A stretch of 64,000 bases of DNA from Cylindrobasidium torrendii FP15055 ss-10 (GCA_000934385.1 KN880449.1:3012-67011), one strand, 5' to 3'; shown: positions 33,945 through 46,048, numbered from the stretch's first letter. A program made the numbers and translations. Notes: generated by a model not told the origin, from the letters alone.

Positions 33945-35764
33945 TTACGGGAGATGTGCGTTGCACTCTCTGACGACCTCAGCCTCACACGCTACGTATG
34001 GCTCGACGAGCTGAGCGTACTCGAGCGCAGCCGCGTGGTTCGGCTCAGCCACGCATTTCATCCCAAGCGCCTCGCTCCCTAATCCGGCGCACATCTCCTC
34101 GAATGTACCCATGTCGTCCTCAGTAGCACGCCACCAGGCGTAGCGAGCAAGAAGTGCGCCGCCCATGCCCGCCGCCTCCTTGGTCGCACTCACATACACC
34201 TTCATGTCGAACAGGTCGGCCGCAAGTTGGCGAATCGTCTGGTTTGCAGATGAACCGCCGGTGACGACGAGACGCTGCAATGGCGGAGAATTCGGCGGCA
34301 GAATGGCAGCGATACGCGAGCGAATGGAAAGGAACTGCGATTCCAGGATCATGCGTGGGTGTAGATGTGTCGGCACGTCCTTCTCCTCGACCTTCACTGG
34401 CTTCTTGCCCATCTCGGTGCGGTAGACGAAGGAGCCTTTGACGCCGGGGGGAATGATTTCTGGAAGTGGGAAGTAGAGGCCCATGTATTTCTCAGACCCG
34501 GGATGCGTCTGCTCGACAGCGTCGTTGTACTTGCTCCAGTCCGCATCGGCAAATCGGTCCCGTACTTGCTCTCGCGCCAGAGCGCCATTCTTGTAGCAGA
34601 GCATGGCGATTTGAGCGTCTGGAGCAGTGGTTGGGTGTGAAAGCAAGTGAGATGTGGTGAAGCGCTTTGGCGCCTCTGAAGCAGGTGGAATGGAAAGAAG
34701 ATATGTTGTCGATGTTCCCAACGAGAGCAGAGCGTCGCCAGGAAGGGAGAGGGCAGCGACACTCGCAGGGTTGTCTCCTGTGAATGGCGCGACGATACAT
34801 TCTTGACATGGGGGTCAGGGATGCGGTCAAGAAAGAATTGATTGTGCTTACCTGGGCTGAATCCCCAACGCTCAACCCACCATGCACAAACGGTGCCGAG
34901 CGACGTGCCGCCGGGCACAGGCTCAGGACCAAGCTTGGAGCGCAACTCGGGCCCTCCGCAAATTTCAAGAAGACGGTCGTCCCACTTGCATGAAATAACA
35001 TCCATCAAGTTCATGCCGCTGGCGTCCGAGATTTCAATGGGTGCCACTGTCCCCAAGAAAATGGATGGGATCCAGGATGAGACGAGAGATACTCTGGATG
35101 TGGAGTCGTACGCCGCGCGGTTCACACGACGGAGCTGAGAGCCACGGTAAGCGAGCCACTCGACACCTGCTTTTGGAAATGCACGTACCTTCTTGATCTG
35201 GGTGCCCGTGAAGCGTTCGTAGGCGCGACTGCCACTGATGTCTGCAAGCGCCTGCGCACCGCCAATGGCTTCCTCAATCTCACGGCACTCGCGTGTCGTG
35301 GACGAGTCCTGCCAGATAGGCGACGTCTGGAGGGAGAATGCGGCTGGGGCGAGCTGTGTCAGCGGCTTCGACGCGTCCAGTGCCTGCAGACACTCTTCGG
35401 CGGCATTGCTCCAATACACGGAGCCATGTTGCTGGTGGGATTCACCATCAGCACCAGTAAGCCTGTTGAAAGATAGCAAGCCTACCTGTCCCGCACCAGA
35501 GATGGCGGCGATGGACGCAAAGTCAACGCCAGCCTTGCGCATCTTCTCCATAAGAAGGTCGAGTGCATCGAGCCACATGGCGACAGGAGAGGTCACGACG
35601 CCATCGGGGCCCTTGTGTGCGCCCTTGGTTGTGCCGTACTTGGGCAGGTCCTCCTCAAACCTGACCGCAGACTCGTGCACGATTGAGCAGTCTTCCTGGA
35701 CAAGGACAGCCTTGAGCTGCTGTGTCGACAGATCCAATCCCAGGAATGTCGGATTCTCAATCAT
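33945..35764 (-). CDS. XKS1: D-xylulose kinase (FGGY carbohydrate kinase)
   Basis: This cytosolic kinase phosphorylates D-xylulose to xylulose-5-phosphate, feeding pentoses into the pentose phosphate pathway. The N-terminus has the FGGY phosphate motif FLGLDLSTQQLKAVLVQ. Further blocks are ISGAGQ, QHGSVYW, SPIWQDSST, FTGTQIKK, SWIPSIFLG, DASGMNLMDV, and, across an intron, APFTGDNPASVAALSL with LLSLGTSTTYLLS. The C-terminal signature is LQRLVVTGGSSANQTIRQ. Four introns of about 50 nt are present; joined length about 540 residues, as in fungal xylulokinases. The stop is TAA or similar just after CNAHLP at 33945. A TATA box lies about 85 bp upstream of the ATG at 35764. The gene appears intact. 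Confidence 0.92.
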
Positions 35765-36506
35765 GTCGATAGAATGAGAACAGTGAGGGGAGTGGAAGAG
35801 GGAGAGGGAAAAATTTGGAATGCGGGGAAGGGTCTGGGGCAGATGCCTTTATATTTCCCGGGGCAGGCTTGAAGCGATCGACACCACTGACTGACAACAT
35901 AAACATGTCCGGCCCGCTCGTAAATTCCGTGGTGTCCCACTGCCCATTGCCCAGGCTGCCGGACCTACCTGCCAATGAGCTGGAGGTGGCGATATTCTTG
36001 ACCTGTGTCGAGAACGTTCGGTGGGACTTCGGCAGTCAACGTTCAACAGTTATCCATCATGAAATCTGCCTCTGCCCAGCAGTCGACTCTGAATCTTCCA
36101 ATCTCTCAGATTGTGGCCGTCCCAAGAAGCTGCTCATGGTGGTAATCAAGTCGGTGGCACTCAGGTGCTCTCGTGCGGGGAAGCCGCATGACCTACAGTT
36201 ACAGTCCCCGAGATCAACTATTGCAATTTGAAAATGCTATAGAAGTTAGTTGGTACGGTACATGTTGACTGAGCACTACTGTATCGTGAGCTGACCACTG
36301 AAATACTGACATGCCAAACGCACACGAAAGAAAACGTAAATACACTCCTATTGCACAACACTCTAGACTCGACTAAGGTAGGTAGTATCACCACACACAC
36401 ACACAACGCCTCACCGCCACACAAGATAGTATACGAGGAATATCGATAGCTAGCACGCAAAACAGAACTACTGTAACATCGTCACTTACAACAAGAGAAG
36501 AGTCTT
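35765..36506. other. Intergenic: xylulokinase promoter and R3H gene 3' flank
   Basis: No gene is seen. It contains the xylulokinase TATA box and a CA run at about 36391-36404. Confidence 0.5.
35846..35853 (-). promoter_or_regulatory. TATA box of xylulokinase gene
   Basis: The minus strand reads TATAAAGG, 82-89 bp before the ATG at 35764. Confidence 0.5.
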
Positions 36507-38999
36507 TTAGGCCATCACTCCCGACTCTACTTCTGCACCGGTCCCGTTCAAAGACAGTTCTCGAACCTGTTCAGCCAAGTGGTCACTGGGGTTCACTGTG
36601 TTCCCTCCTGCACTTTGATGTTTCGCGACCTTGGGGTTATAGAGTTCGGCTGCGCGAGGCGGTGGTCGCTCATAGTTTTCAGAATCCTCCAACCTATTTT
36701 CCGAGTTGATGGGTGTGACATTGAATTGCCCAAGTGCCTTTGTCGGCGGGTTGACCCAAGCGCCAGCAACGATGGGCGGTCGTTTGTCGGCCGGCGAGAC
36801 GGCGGGTAATGGAGGAAAATCTGTCGAATGCAGCGCTGGAATGTTGCCCGGCCGACGAGACGGCGGGAATGAGTGTGCGCTGCTTCGCTGGCCAGGCGTC
36901 GCTGGCCCGGATCGGGCATTGCCAGATAATACGTTTCCATCAGGCTTGAGACCTACGGCCCAGTCTGGCCGCGCAGGCAGAGGATGCTGGGAAGACGTTG
37001 TCGATGTGTAGGTCCTACGTGAAGAGGAGGACGTTGTGGACGAGGACTGTGGATATGTAAGCTGATTTGCTCTATGCGAGCAGGTAAACGTACAACAGTT
37101 GAGGAAACTTCGTCCCAATTCCGGTATTGGCCAGAGCTACCACCGTTGCTATGGGTTGACTGTCGTCGCTGGCTCGTCAATCGTGGGCCAATTTCGCTAC
37201 CACTGCCAATGCCCGGCCCATAGCTCCACGCATGGCGAGGTTGCGGGGCGGCCTTGCCACCACCTCGGCCGTTGCTGTTTCGTCCTTTCGGACCACTGCC
37301 CACGTACCCTCCACGACCATTGGCATTATGAGGCATAGGCTCCTCGGCACGCGGGTCATATAATTGCGTCGGTTGTTGTGGAGGAGGTGGCTGCATCATC
37401 GGAGCGCCAGGCGGCGGTGCGGCGTAGTACATGCCCACAGGAGGATACCCGTACATTGGCTGACCGTACGGAGCTTGGTATTGAGGAATTGGCGGCGAAT
37501 TTTGGCCATGCGGAGAGGTGACATGACTGCCATCGGTAGAAGGCGGGGCAGAATGATGTTGTGATGGATGAGGAGCTGGAGCTGGCCAGCCGTATGGTGC
37601 AGCATATATCGGAGCAGGCGGGTAGCCTTCAGCAGAGCCAGGGGATGCGTCGGATGGCGCCGGAGCAGGATATTGGTAGGCAGCATAATAACCGGGGAAT
37701 GGTGCCATATAAGGAGCACCTGGAGGCATGGCAGCTGGGTATTGGTAGTAGAAATTTGGATGGAAGCCACCCGGCGGAGGGGGGATCATCGCCTGTTGTG
37801 GGTCATACGCAGCCATGTTGGAGGCGTTTGGGTCAAAGAGCGATGGATAGTTGAACGAAGGTGATGAGGCACGCGAATTGCGCGAACTACCAGCGCTGTT
37901 TGAAAAGGAATTTACCGATGACCGCACAGAACGACTTGACGCGCTTGAGCGGTTGCCCTTGCGACCGAAAGACGGCGCTGACCATTCGCTTTCTGTGGGG
38001 ACCGAGCTGTTCGAGTCGTCGATGTCACCAACGCTTCCTCCACTTGTCGATGCCGAACCAGAGATGACGCTGAGGGACGAAGAACTGCCCATGTCTTTTT
38101 CCTTTTCCTTCTCCCTCTCTTCGAAGTCCATGAAAATACGCGTCCGCGCCTCCTGATATGCAGCCTCGCGCTGCTCGATCGTCATCCGCTTTTTGTTGCT
38201 GCCACCAGTAGCATTGCTGCGGCCACCGATACTGCCAGCCTCAGATGGTTCAATATCTGAGAGGTCTCCCTCGTCTCCGGCGACCGAACCGGCCTGCGAG
38301 CGACCCGTGGAGCGGCGCATGATCTGGAACGTCGGTGTTGCCGTCGACTCTGGCGGCACCAAGTCTGCAAGTCTTCGTGGGGGGCTGCAAGGAAAGAATA
38401 TCATTATGACGAAGCTAGGATGGTGCAGTGGGGACGTACATGCGGCTGTCTGCTACAATGGAAACAGAAATGCCCTTGTTTATGGGATCGGGCTCCGGCA
38501 AAAGTCTGTAGTAGGCAGAGCACCGATGTACTAGAAGGCGCTGGTACGACGTCGACGGCGACAGATCGAGGCGAGTTCTGTCAAGGAAGGGGCAGTTAGC
38601 ATCCAAAAGACCGAAATTATTGCACGAGAAAGTTATCGCGTGATGGGGGCAGAGGGCAGGGGCCGCTGGACGACGTGCTCACCTTCGTTCTGCTATGAGT
38701 GTCTCCATCTGCTCCCCTAACTTCAACACATATATTCTGTCCTTGCTTTTGAGGGCCTCTAGAATTTGAGGATCAATCTCTGGTGTTGAAGGTGCCGGGA
38801 CGCCGTCGATGGGTGCATCGTCTCCAACGTTTGGGAGGCCATTCTCGCTGGCGGCAGGAGTAAATATCGGCGCGTTTGGGTTGCAGCCACCTGTCGGTGG
38901 TGATGCTAGTCCATTAGGCTCGTCGGTGTAGATACCGTTGACCTGGCTGGAAGATGATGTTGACGCGGTGAAAGACGTCGCGGGACCCGACGTTGCCAT
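36507..38999 (-). CDS. R3H and SUZ domain RNA-binding protein (Rbs1/R3HDM-like)
   Basis: This is a predicted cytoplasmic single-stranded nucleic-acid-binding protein. The N-terminal exon (MATSGPATSF...) is disordered until LKSKDRIYVLKLGEQMETLI, the start of the R3H domain. The next exon supplies TRLDLSPSTSYQRLLVHRCS and YYRLLPEPDP, then PPRRLADLVPPES. The SUZ region holds FQIMRRSTGRS and KKRMTIEQREAAYQEARTRI followed by a charged helix. The long remainder is Ser-rich, then Pro/Tyr/Gln-rich low complexity (YQYPAPAPSD, PYGQPMYGYPP), an RGG-like patch, and an end of LAEQVRELSLNG. The stop is TAA at 36507-36509. At least three introns are required. R3H-SUZ proteins bind mRNAs and influence their stability; yeast Rbs1 acts in RNA polymerase III assembly. 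The low-complexity tail suggests granule association (inference). Confidence 0.85.
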
Positions 39000-39781
39000 C
39001 GTATGCGAGCTATATTGCGATCCTAGCCGTCGAGGTCGCGGTGGCAGTGTGCGGCTGGGGTGACAGGCGTATCTCTCCGCCGACGATGAGGGTGTCGGTG
39101 ATGGTGGAAGAACAAGGTGGATATAAGCCGCCGGCGTTCTGCTGAGCTTCTGGCACCGATTGAAGTGCCGTCAAAATATGTCGTCGTCGCCGCTGGTGAA
39201 TCGAGCGCGTCTATGGGCTGTTAGTCGGCGACATCGAGCTCTCTCTTGCACATGTGCGTTCCGGGTTAAGGTCCAAAACACGCTAACTATCTGACACCGT
39301 CGCTGGCCGTGGGAATTTACTACTCGATTGAGCAGTGCTTTGCACGTAAATTAGTTGCAGCGTAGACGGCTAGACATGTGGACAGGCGACTGCTGCTCAG
39401 TAGATTACGCAGTGAATTGTCGTCCATCGTTCGCAACTGCCTGCGCCGCCAGTCAAAGCCCTCGTCGAATCTGAGAGCAACTTTCAAGGCGCAGCTGCGG
39501 TGGCCCCGGGTCCGATGGTTGTCAAGAATCCGCGGCACAGTGACAATGCAAAGTCGAATTCTTGGACGAGTCACGACAAATCTTCGCTATCCTCGCAACA
39601 ATCAGACTTGTTGATAAGTAGTAGCAAGTGATGGGTTCCATCCCTCAATTGCTCTTAGTTCACCTGCTTCTCTTCAAATACTTTCGAAGAGTTGGTGTAG
39701 TAAAGGTTTATACAAAGACATTATATCGTACATCAGTACGAAATCATCATGAAATACAGTAGTCTACTACGTCGCGGTGAT
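39000..39781. other. Intergenic upstream of R3H gene
   Basis: No gene is seen. It should hold the R3H gene promoter (near 39.0-39.3 kb) and the 3' flank of the amino-acid transporter. Confidence 0.5.
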
Positions 39782-41597
39782 CTAGTGCGCAGGTCCCTTT
39801 GAAGATGTGACGGCAGCGTAGATATTGAACGTTAGACTGACCATAGGTCAGCCAATCGCACTAGAGGATAGCAGTGGATGCCATACCAGAAAATGAACAC
39901 GAAGACGCCATAGCAGGCCAAAGCGAGCGCCAGCTTGTTCAGAGTCTTCTTCTCTGGGTCATCACGGCTCAGCTGCACCTTGAATCAGCATCACTAACAT
40001 ACTCGGCACTCATTCGACGCACCTTCCAGTAGAACAGACCAGGGAGAATGAAGGAGATTGTCGTGGACCCAGTAGAACCCACAAACGACAGCACTACGAA
40101 AAATTGTTAGCATCAGTGACAGAGGAGAGAAGGTTTCACCTACCCATCTGAAGGTCGTCCACAAAGTATGCAATGGTAAAGCCGCTGACAACGATGCTAC
40201 AAGTCATAATTGCGTGCTTAAGCATCGACATTTCGACAACAGCAAGGCCGTGTTCATCAGTCTCCTCTTCGCCAGCACCGACCTTCAGGTTCTCAGCAGC
40301 CTGACCTGCATGGATAATCTTGTCCAGGCAATTCCTGCATGGGTGGACTTGTAGTGGATATGAGAAAAGAACGAGGATAACAATGGCGACTTGTCCAACA
40401 GCGATAAAGAGAGACGTGGAAGGATACATGGCGATGATATTTGCGCCAACCTTTTGTATGATGAGTGAGATTTCGCAAGACTCACGATCTGACTGACCTT
40501 AGTGCCAAAGGTGAGATAGCCAAAGACCGAAATGATCTCATACACCAGCGTAGCAATACCAATGGAGCCCCCAACAACCACGTTCATACGCTCTTGCGTG
40601 TTGCTCTTGAGCTCGTTGTACAGCGGGAAGAGGTTCTGCGCACAAGTAAAGGCGAAAACCTGCACCGGGAAGAGCGACACAAAGCTGGGAGTGAAATGAA
40701 TGAGATGGACCTCGCCCTTCTCAGGCATACCCTCGAGAGGGACAAAGTAGGTCGATATCACAATGATGATGAGGTAGGCTGTGGTACAAAGATGAGAACA
40801 TTGTACAAGGGGGAACAGACCAAGGGTACGAACCGACGGCAAACATAGCAACATAGCTGGTGTGTCTGAGACTATGGAGCTGCTTCATGAAAGCGAGCGG
40901 GACGAGAGGGATCATGAAGAGAACAATCCAATTGCGCCCAGAAAGCATCCATCCCGGGATGTGTGCATTTGGTGCAAGGTCGTGGAAAAGCGACTCCACG
41001 ACATTTGGCATCAGGCCTTTGATGATGATGAGATAGCTGTATAATGGTGAATACGCCGTCCATTGTCATGAAGTATCATGTACCTTATGGAAACACCAAA
41101 GCACTTGATAGCAATGGCCGCGTCGAAGAAGACTGCCGCTCTTGGAAATGTCATTTGCGCTACGGCAAAGAAGGATGACTTTCGGTGCGGCGTCTTCGCC
41201 GCGCAGAGCGATAGTAGATACAGACCAAAGGACGCGACTGTGCCAGAGAGTAGACAGGTCAACATCCCCGGAATGATACCTGCCGATGCCATAGCCTAGT
41301 TCTCCGTCAGCTAAGAGCGCGACCTGGTCCAGGCCTACGCACAAGTGGAAAGGTTAACATGCCTACCACCAGCGTCAGTCACATTCAGAACACAGATGCC
41401 AGCAGGCACGCACCACTCCCGATGATAGTATTGCACAAATTCCCTATACAGCTCGCAATCGTCGCCCGTCCCTCACTTAATGTCGAGCGCCGCGGTGCCC
41501 CGCCCAGTAGTGCGCTCGACTCGCCAGCACCGTCGAGCGCGGCAGGTTCCGCATCATCTCCGTATTGCTTTGTCGCTGTGGCCTCGTAGTTGACCAT
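39782..41597 (-). CDS. Vacuolar-type amino acid transporter (AAAP family, Avt-like)
   Basis: This is a multi-pass membrane permease of the amino acid/auxin permease superfamily; yeast Avt proteins move amino acids across the vacuole membrane. After a short acidic N-terminus (MVNYEATATKQYGDD), the family start reads ATIASCIGNLCNTIIGSGA. Later membrane segments include AGIIPGMLTCLLSGTVASF, NWIVLFMIPLVPLAFMKQL, AYLIIIVISTYFV, FTPSFVSLFPVQVFAFTCAQ, ISVFGYLTFG and ILVLFSYPLQVHPCR. SFVGSTGSTTISFILPGLFY is typical of the penultimate helices. A hydrophilic loop carrying GAGEEETDEHGLAVVEMS lies near the C-terminal third. About nine introns; the end is AAVTSSKGPAH and TAG at 39782-39784. Around 480 residues and about 10-11 helices. 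Transport direction and substrate are inferred from the family only. Confidence 0.87.
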
Positions 41598-41940
41598 CTC
41601 AAACTCGTCGTCGTCGTGTATAGTGGTGTATAGGACTCAAGTGTCCGTGTTTGAGCGAGTCGGAATAATGTGTTCACTGCGTGATGATAGTCCCAACACA
41701 AGCAATGTAGCCAGCTGACGGTGTTCTGGCTGGGCGATAGGTCAATCTGCCGCCGGCGCTTAAGTAACCGGACCTTGTACGGTGGAGTTATCCGCACGGC
41801 TTGCATGCCACTTGCGTTCTCCAGCGCATGTTCGACTCTTCAAAAAGGCGAAAATAACGAGTCAACTACACGATGCATTCCGTTTCGGTTCCCATAGATA
41901 TGTATACATCCTTTTGCCCTATGTTACACAGACTACAATT
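41598..41940. other. Intergenic: transporter promoter
   Basis: No gene is seen between the transporter start and the stop of the second aminopeptidase. Confidence 0.5.
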
Positions 41941-43335
41941 TCAAGCCGGAGGCGCGAGCTCGTACGCAAATGCAACAACAATCTTGGCAAACTCGAGCGA
42001 GTGCGTCCAAGAGAATCCAGATACGCTGGTAGTATCACTGGAAGAGTGGATCTGCGGGTTGTCGTTGCCAGTGACCGCCTCGTACGGGAACGTTGTTGGG
42101 TATCCCTGCTCGTACCAACTCGCATGGTCAGAGCAAGCGTAGCCGCACTGTGTTTTCACGGTCAATGGCGTCTTACAGGCAAGATATTGTCCACTTACAG
42201 CTTTGTCCATAGTCCATCCAAAAGCAGAGTATTCGTCAATGAGAGTTCCGAGGTACTTGTTGAGCGCAGTGCTGATATAATCTGCTTGGAGCGCGAACAC
42301 CTCTGTTGTTCCCTTCTTGAAGCTGGGAAAAGTTAGTGGTTATAATGTAACGCATTACCAGCCAACTCACTATCCTGACATGTCTACCTCCATAAACGCC
42401 TGTACTTTCACGCCGGCTTCAGCGTAGCTCGCCGCAACATCCTGAGACCCAAGGAGACCGGCCTCTTCGCCAGAGTACCAGTGGAATTCAACAGGCGTCT
42501 TTGGTTTGTATCCAGACGCAATGAGAGCGCGGAGGGCCTCGATGAGGTTGACCGCGCCGGTGCCATCATCGTCAGCGCCAGGAGCACGCCCGCTGGTAGG
42601 GCTGTTGAGGTTGATAGAGTCCATGTGTGCGCCGATGATAGTGACAGGCGTGGTCGCAGCTGTGCCCGCGATCTTAGCGATGATGCTTGACTGTGTCCAG
42701 CTGTGGCTGTAGAGAGCCACGCTCGCGTCGCTACGCCCACTGATAATCTATAAAAGAGACTCGAACCCAGGACGTCAAACGAATAAAAAAATGAAACTGA
42801 CCTTGGCAACAGTGTCCCGAATGAAAGTGCTGGCCTGCGCGCCGGTGCTCGCGCGGTAGTAGCGGTTGTTAAACGCCGTCAGGCTGGTGAGGGTGCTTTG
42901 CATGTTGCTCGTAGACACTGTTTTCAGGATAGCATTGACCGCAGAGACGTGGGTCGGGCCACTGGGGACTGCAAAGGTTTAGCCAGTATAGGGAGGGAAT
43001 CAGGCAACAATGCAAACGCACAGGCCTCAGCCGCCTTGGGCTTCTTCGCTGCCTTGAGCTTCTGCTTACGCTCCCAAGTGAACGTCACGTCCATCTGAAA
43101 TAATCCCATGGTCAGTGCATCCAGTCGCCACGATATTACACGAGAAACTCACAAATCTTGTCCCATTCCTCAAGAAGTCCAACCTCTCATCCTCGGTGTG
43201 CCAAACGGGATCAACGTTCTCCGCAAAGCGCAACAACGCAAGACCCTGATCAGCCTTCTGCGCAATCTCCTCCGACGAGAGAGTGGCCGCAGTGACCAAT
43301 GTCGCAGCGGCAAGAGGCAACGCGAAGAAACGCAT
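41941..43335 (-). CDS. Secreted M28 zinc aminopeptidase (leucine aminopeptidase-like), copy 2
   Basis: This is a paralogue of the gene at 575-1970 with the same exon plan. A signal peptide (MRFFALPLAAATLVTAAT) and propeptide precede MDVTFTWERKQKL, matching copy 1. Metal-ligand blocks are GAHMDSINL, ADDDGTGAVN, GEEAGLLGSQ and MEVDMSG, then FALQADYIS, GTLIDEYSAFGWTMDK and CGYACSDHASWYEQGYPTTF. The end FAYELAPPA and TGA is identical to copy 1. All introns join in phase; the ATG at 43335 was chosen because the upstream in-frame ATG at 43389 would put 18 charged residues before the signal peptide. A TATA-like box lies about 60 bp upstream. It likely contributes with copy 1 to extracellular protein use. 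Confidence 0.9.
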
Positions 43336-43852
43336 AGTAGTGAGAGAGACCGAGGGAACGAGTCTTCGACTTTCTTTGAATCCTACCACTACTTATATGT
43401 GTTGGTTGACGCCGTGTTCCGTTCACAAGTGTGATTGCGTCTCATGGCATCGAGGGACAGAAGCCATCCTTTAGGACCGATAGACCTTGCTCATTACTTG
43501 GCGTTGAATACCCCGTCCGTATGTAGCCATGGAAGTCCAGGACAGACTTCAAGACCAGGAGGCCATAGCGCTCGGATTCGCCATTCGCCCACATGGATGA
43601 ACTCGCAACCGCACGCACTGGCCCTTATCGCGCCATTGTCCGTATGCGTGGAAATGCCAGCGCGCATGATGTTGTGGTGGGTCACACGAAAGAAGAAATA
43701 AGCAAGGATCGCCCTGCATGGAGTTATCTCTTCATTCCTCAGGTGCAGGTGCGAGCTCGGAAGACGCGGGGGAATATATGAACAAAATTTACAAAACAAA
43801 ACAGCGACGTCCCATACCTAGAATAAATAGCGTGTAATATGGCCAATGTCAT
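43336..43852. other. Intergenic: aminopeptidase copy 2 promoter
   Basis: No gene is seen. It contains the TATA-like box of the aminopeptidase and the 3' flank of the PP1-motif protein gene. Confidence 0.5.
43392..43399 (-). promoter_or_regulatory. TATA-like box of M28 aminopeptidase copy 2
   Basis: The minus strand reads CATATAAG, 57-64 bp before the ATG at 43335, a position like the one used by copy 1. Confidence 0.45.
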
Positions 43853-45858
43853 CTACTTGAACCTGGTCAACATATTCTTGAAAGGTGCTGGCATACGACT
43901 CTTGCGTTGATCATTCTCTGAAAGACCCCGCCTCATAACATTCTCGTCAAGAGTGAACCTCGATTTGAGCGCGGTCCCAAATGCGACCCCGCCCTTGACA
44001 TTGCTTGCAGATGTATTTTCCTTCTCTTGTCGTATCCTGGCGGGCGAAGATGGAAGAGTCGTCGGACGCGGGGCCTTAACGGGCAGAGGAATACTGGGCC
44101 GGACGACCGGCGGCCTTGGGGGTGATTTACTGGCCAAAGGAGTCGGTGCACGTCGCGGCGGGGTGGACGCCGGCCGCTGCGGAAGTTCTGTCGAAGCATA
44201 ACGCCCCGAGCCAGGTAAACGTCTTCCAGCAGCGGACAAAAATGGCTTCGGTGTTTTGGACGGAGACTGGTTCTGCGGGGGTATGACAGTACACTTCGGA
44301 GCAACGGTGCGTATGAGACTGAAGGCAGGTTTAGCTTGAGACGTGGACCCAGTTGAGTGCCGAGGGCGTGGAGGGCCCCCTAGCTTGGGTGTCTTTAGAT
44401 GACCTTCTACAAGAGTTACTTCTTGACTTTCCGATGCGAACCGGACACTCTTGCAGCGTTTCAGGATTCCTCGAGGTGTTGGGCTCGTACTTGAAGGGCA
44501 TACTGGAAGGGGAACCGCCGGTGGCATCGAAGGGCTGGCCATGTTGTCTTCCGGACTGGCTGTCAACATTTCTGAGTATGTCGGATCCTGAGCCGTGGTA
44601 GGCGTGATTGCGGTTGCAGAAATCGGCGAGAACGCAGTCGCAAGACCATCAGTGAAAGCCCATTCGTCAGACGTATCCCCAGGTTCTCTGGACACTTGCT
44701 GCTCAACAAACGGAGGCTGTAGATCCGCAGAAGGAGGAGTCTTGACCTGCATCGATGCACAGTGAGAGCGGAGTGAGCCGATCATGTCTTTAAGATTGAG
44801 CGATGGTCGTTCGGAAGTAGCAGTAGAAGCGGGAGTGTTGCCTTCAGAATGAGAGGTATCGGAAGCACGGCTGGCGGTAGTTCCCAGATAGGCGGTGGGA
44901 ACGTCGGGAAAGGCCTCCCTCATGTTTATCTCGTACAGATCAAGCGGAGCAACAGCCTTCTGGCGGCGAGCGGCGAGAGTGGTTGATGCCTTGACGCTGG
45001 TAGTCGACTCAAGAGAAAGCGGCATCATACACTGAGACGTAGATATCATCAGAGAGGGTGGTTCCACGTCCATGAGGGGTTGCGTGAGCAAAGACTCGCG
45101 CGCCAGAGCTTCGGGGTTTTCGGCAGTCGATGAGAAAAACGCATTGAGCTTGCGAAGTTCGAACATCATATCGGCCGTTTCGCTATCCAATTGACGCGCT
45201 GGTATTTGGACAGACCAACGCTTGTTCCCGCCGTCGGTGGCAAAAGTAATATCACGTTGGAAGACGAGAGCATCCCGATGCGACGTCCTGGCCCGGGAGC
45301 CACGGCGAACAGGCGTCAACTCATCCAGATGATTTGAAGTCTGGGGAGATTTACGCGCCGCGCGTAGGTTATCCTTGAAATCGTCCGGGGAGAAGAGGGA
45401 GCCTTCAGCAATCCAAGTATTCGTCTCGCCGTCCTCCAGTTCGCCCCAGGGAACGTGACCCATCAGAGGCGAGTGATCTGCAGAAACGGCTTCCTGCGCA
45501 CATCAACAGGCGGCAAAAAAGCGAGAAGACAACACACCATCCATCTCTTCACCGAGAGCGTTTCCCTGGGTACTGTTCGCAAGCGTGGAGGCGTTGGCAC
45601 TGTCGTCGTCGCCTCTGCCAATCCCGCCAAGCGGGATTTGGCACCGATAACAATCTGTAGGGGTATAGTTGATCCAAAAGGAAATGGCGGTATGGGTAGG
45701 TCTGTAGACAAGCTCGACAAGGATTCATAGGATAGTGACTGAGTAAGAAGACTAGTATTGTGCGATGTGCCGACTGATTCATGGAAGTTGACCGAGGACG
45801 ATGTGGATTCGAGGGAGGGGCTATCCGCGAGAGAGCACATCGTGAAAGATGCAACCAC
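43853..45858 (-). CDS. Disordered protein with SILK-RVxF phosphatase-docking signature
   Basis: I do not recognise a named family. Exon 1 (45858-45538) is Ser/Leu-rich; a 44-nt GT-AG intron (45537-45494) joins KRWM to EAVSADHSPLMGHVPWGEL in phase, giving about 653 residues. A short conserved-looking block near residues 160-215 reads RDALVFQRDITFATDGG and RWSVQIPARQLDSETADMMF, ELRKLNAFF. Near residues 445-457 is RGILKRCKSVRFAS: GILK fits the SILK pattern and KSVRF fits RVxF, the paired docking motifs of many protein phosphatase 1 partners. A KEN sequence (RQEKENTSAS) and many SP/TP sites follow in a Pro/Arg-rich tail ending MLTRFK. A start at 45840 (MCSLADSP) is also possible. A PP1-targeting role is inference. 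Confidence 0.72.
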
Positions 45859-45964
45859 GACGTCGTGGGCTAAAGCTAAGCGTGATCATCGTCCCTTTTC
45901 GATTGCTAAATGGTACTGCTTATGCCCGACAAAATATGAATTCTTTAGGCGACCTAAAGCACAT

Positions 45965-46048
45965 GGCCTGATGGTCTAGTAGTATGATTCCTTCTTAGGG
46001 CGATTCGTCGTATGGAGGAGGTCCCGGGTTCAATTCCCGGTTAGGCCC
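45965..46048 (+). tRNA. tRNA-Pro (anticodon AGG) with 12-nt intron
   Basis: A full cloverleaf can be drawn. The acceptor stem GGCCTGA pairs with TTAGGCC, the D-arm is TGGTCTAGTAGTATGA, the anticodon stem CCTTC pairs with GGAGG, and the T-arm is CCGGG-TTCAATT-CCCGG. The anticodon AGG is at 45997-45999. A 12-nt intron (46001-46012) sits one base after the anticodon, the usual eukaryotic position, leaving a 7-nt loop. Box A (TGGTCTAGTAG) and box B (GGGTTCAATTCCC) are in place. Confidence 0.88.

Noticed and set aside
45549..45854. Alternative frames for exon 1 of the PP1-motif protein, including one running into MDDHSPLMG
   Set aside because: The chosen frame joins cleanly through a 44-nt GT-AG intron to EAVSADHSPLMG; the rival frame meets a stop upstream and has no in-phase start.
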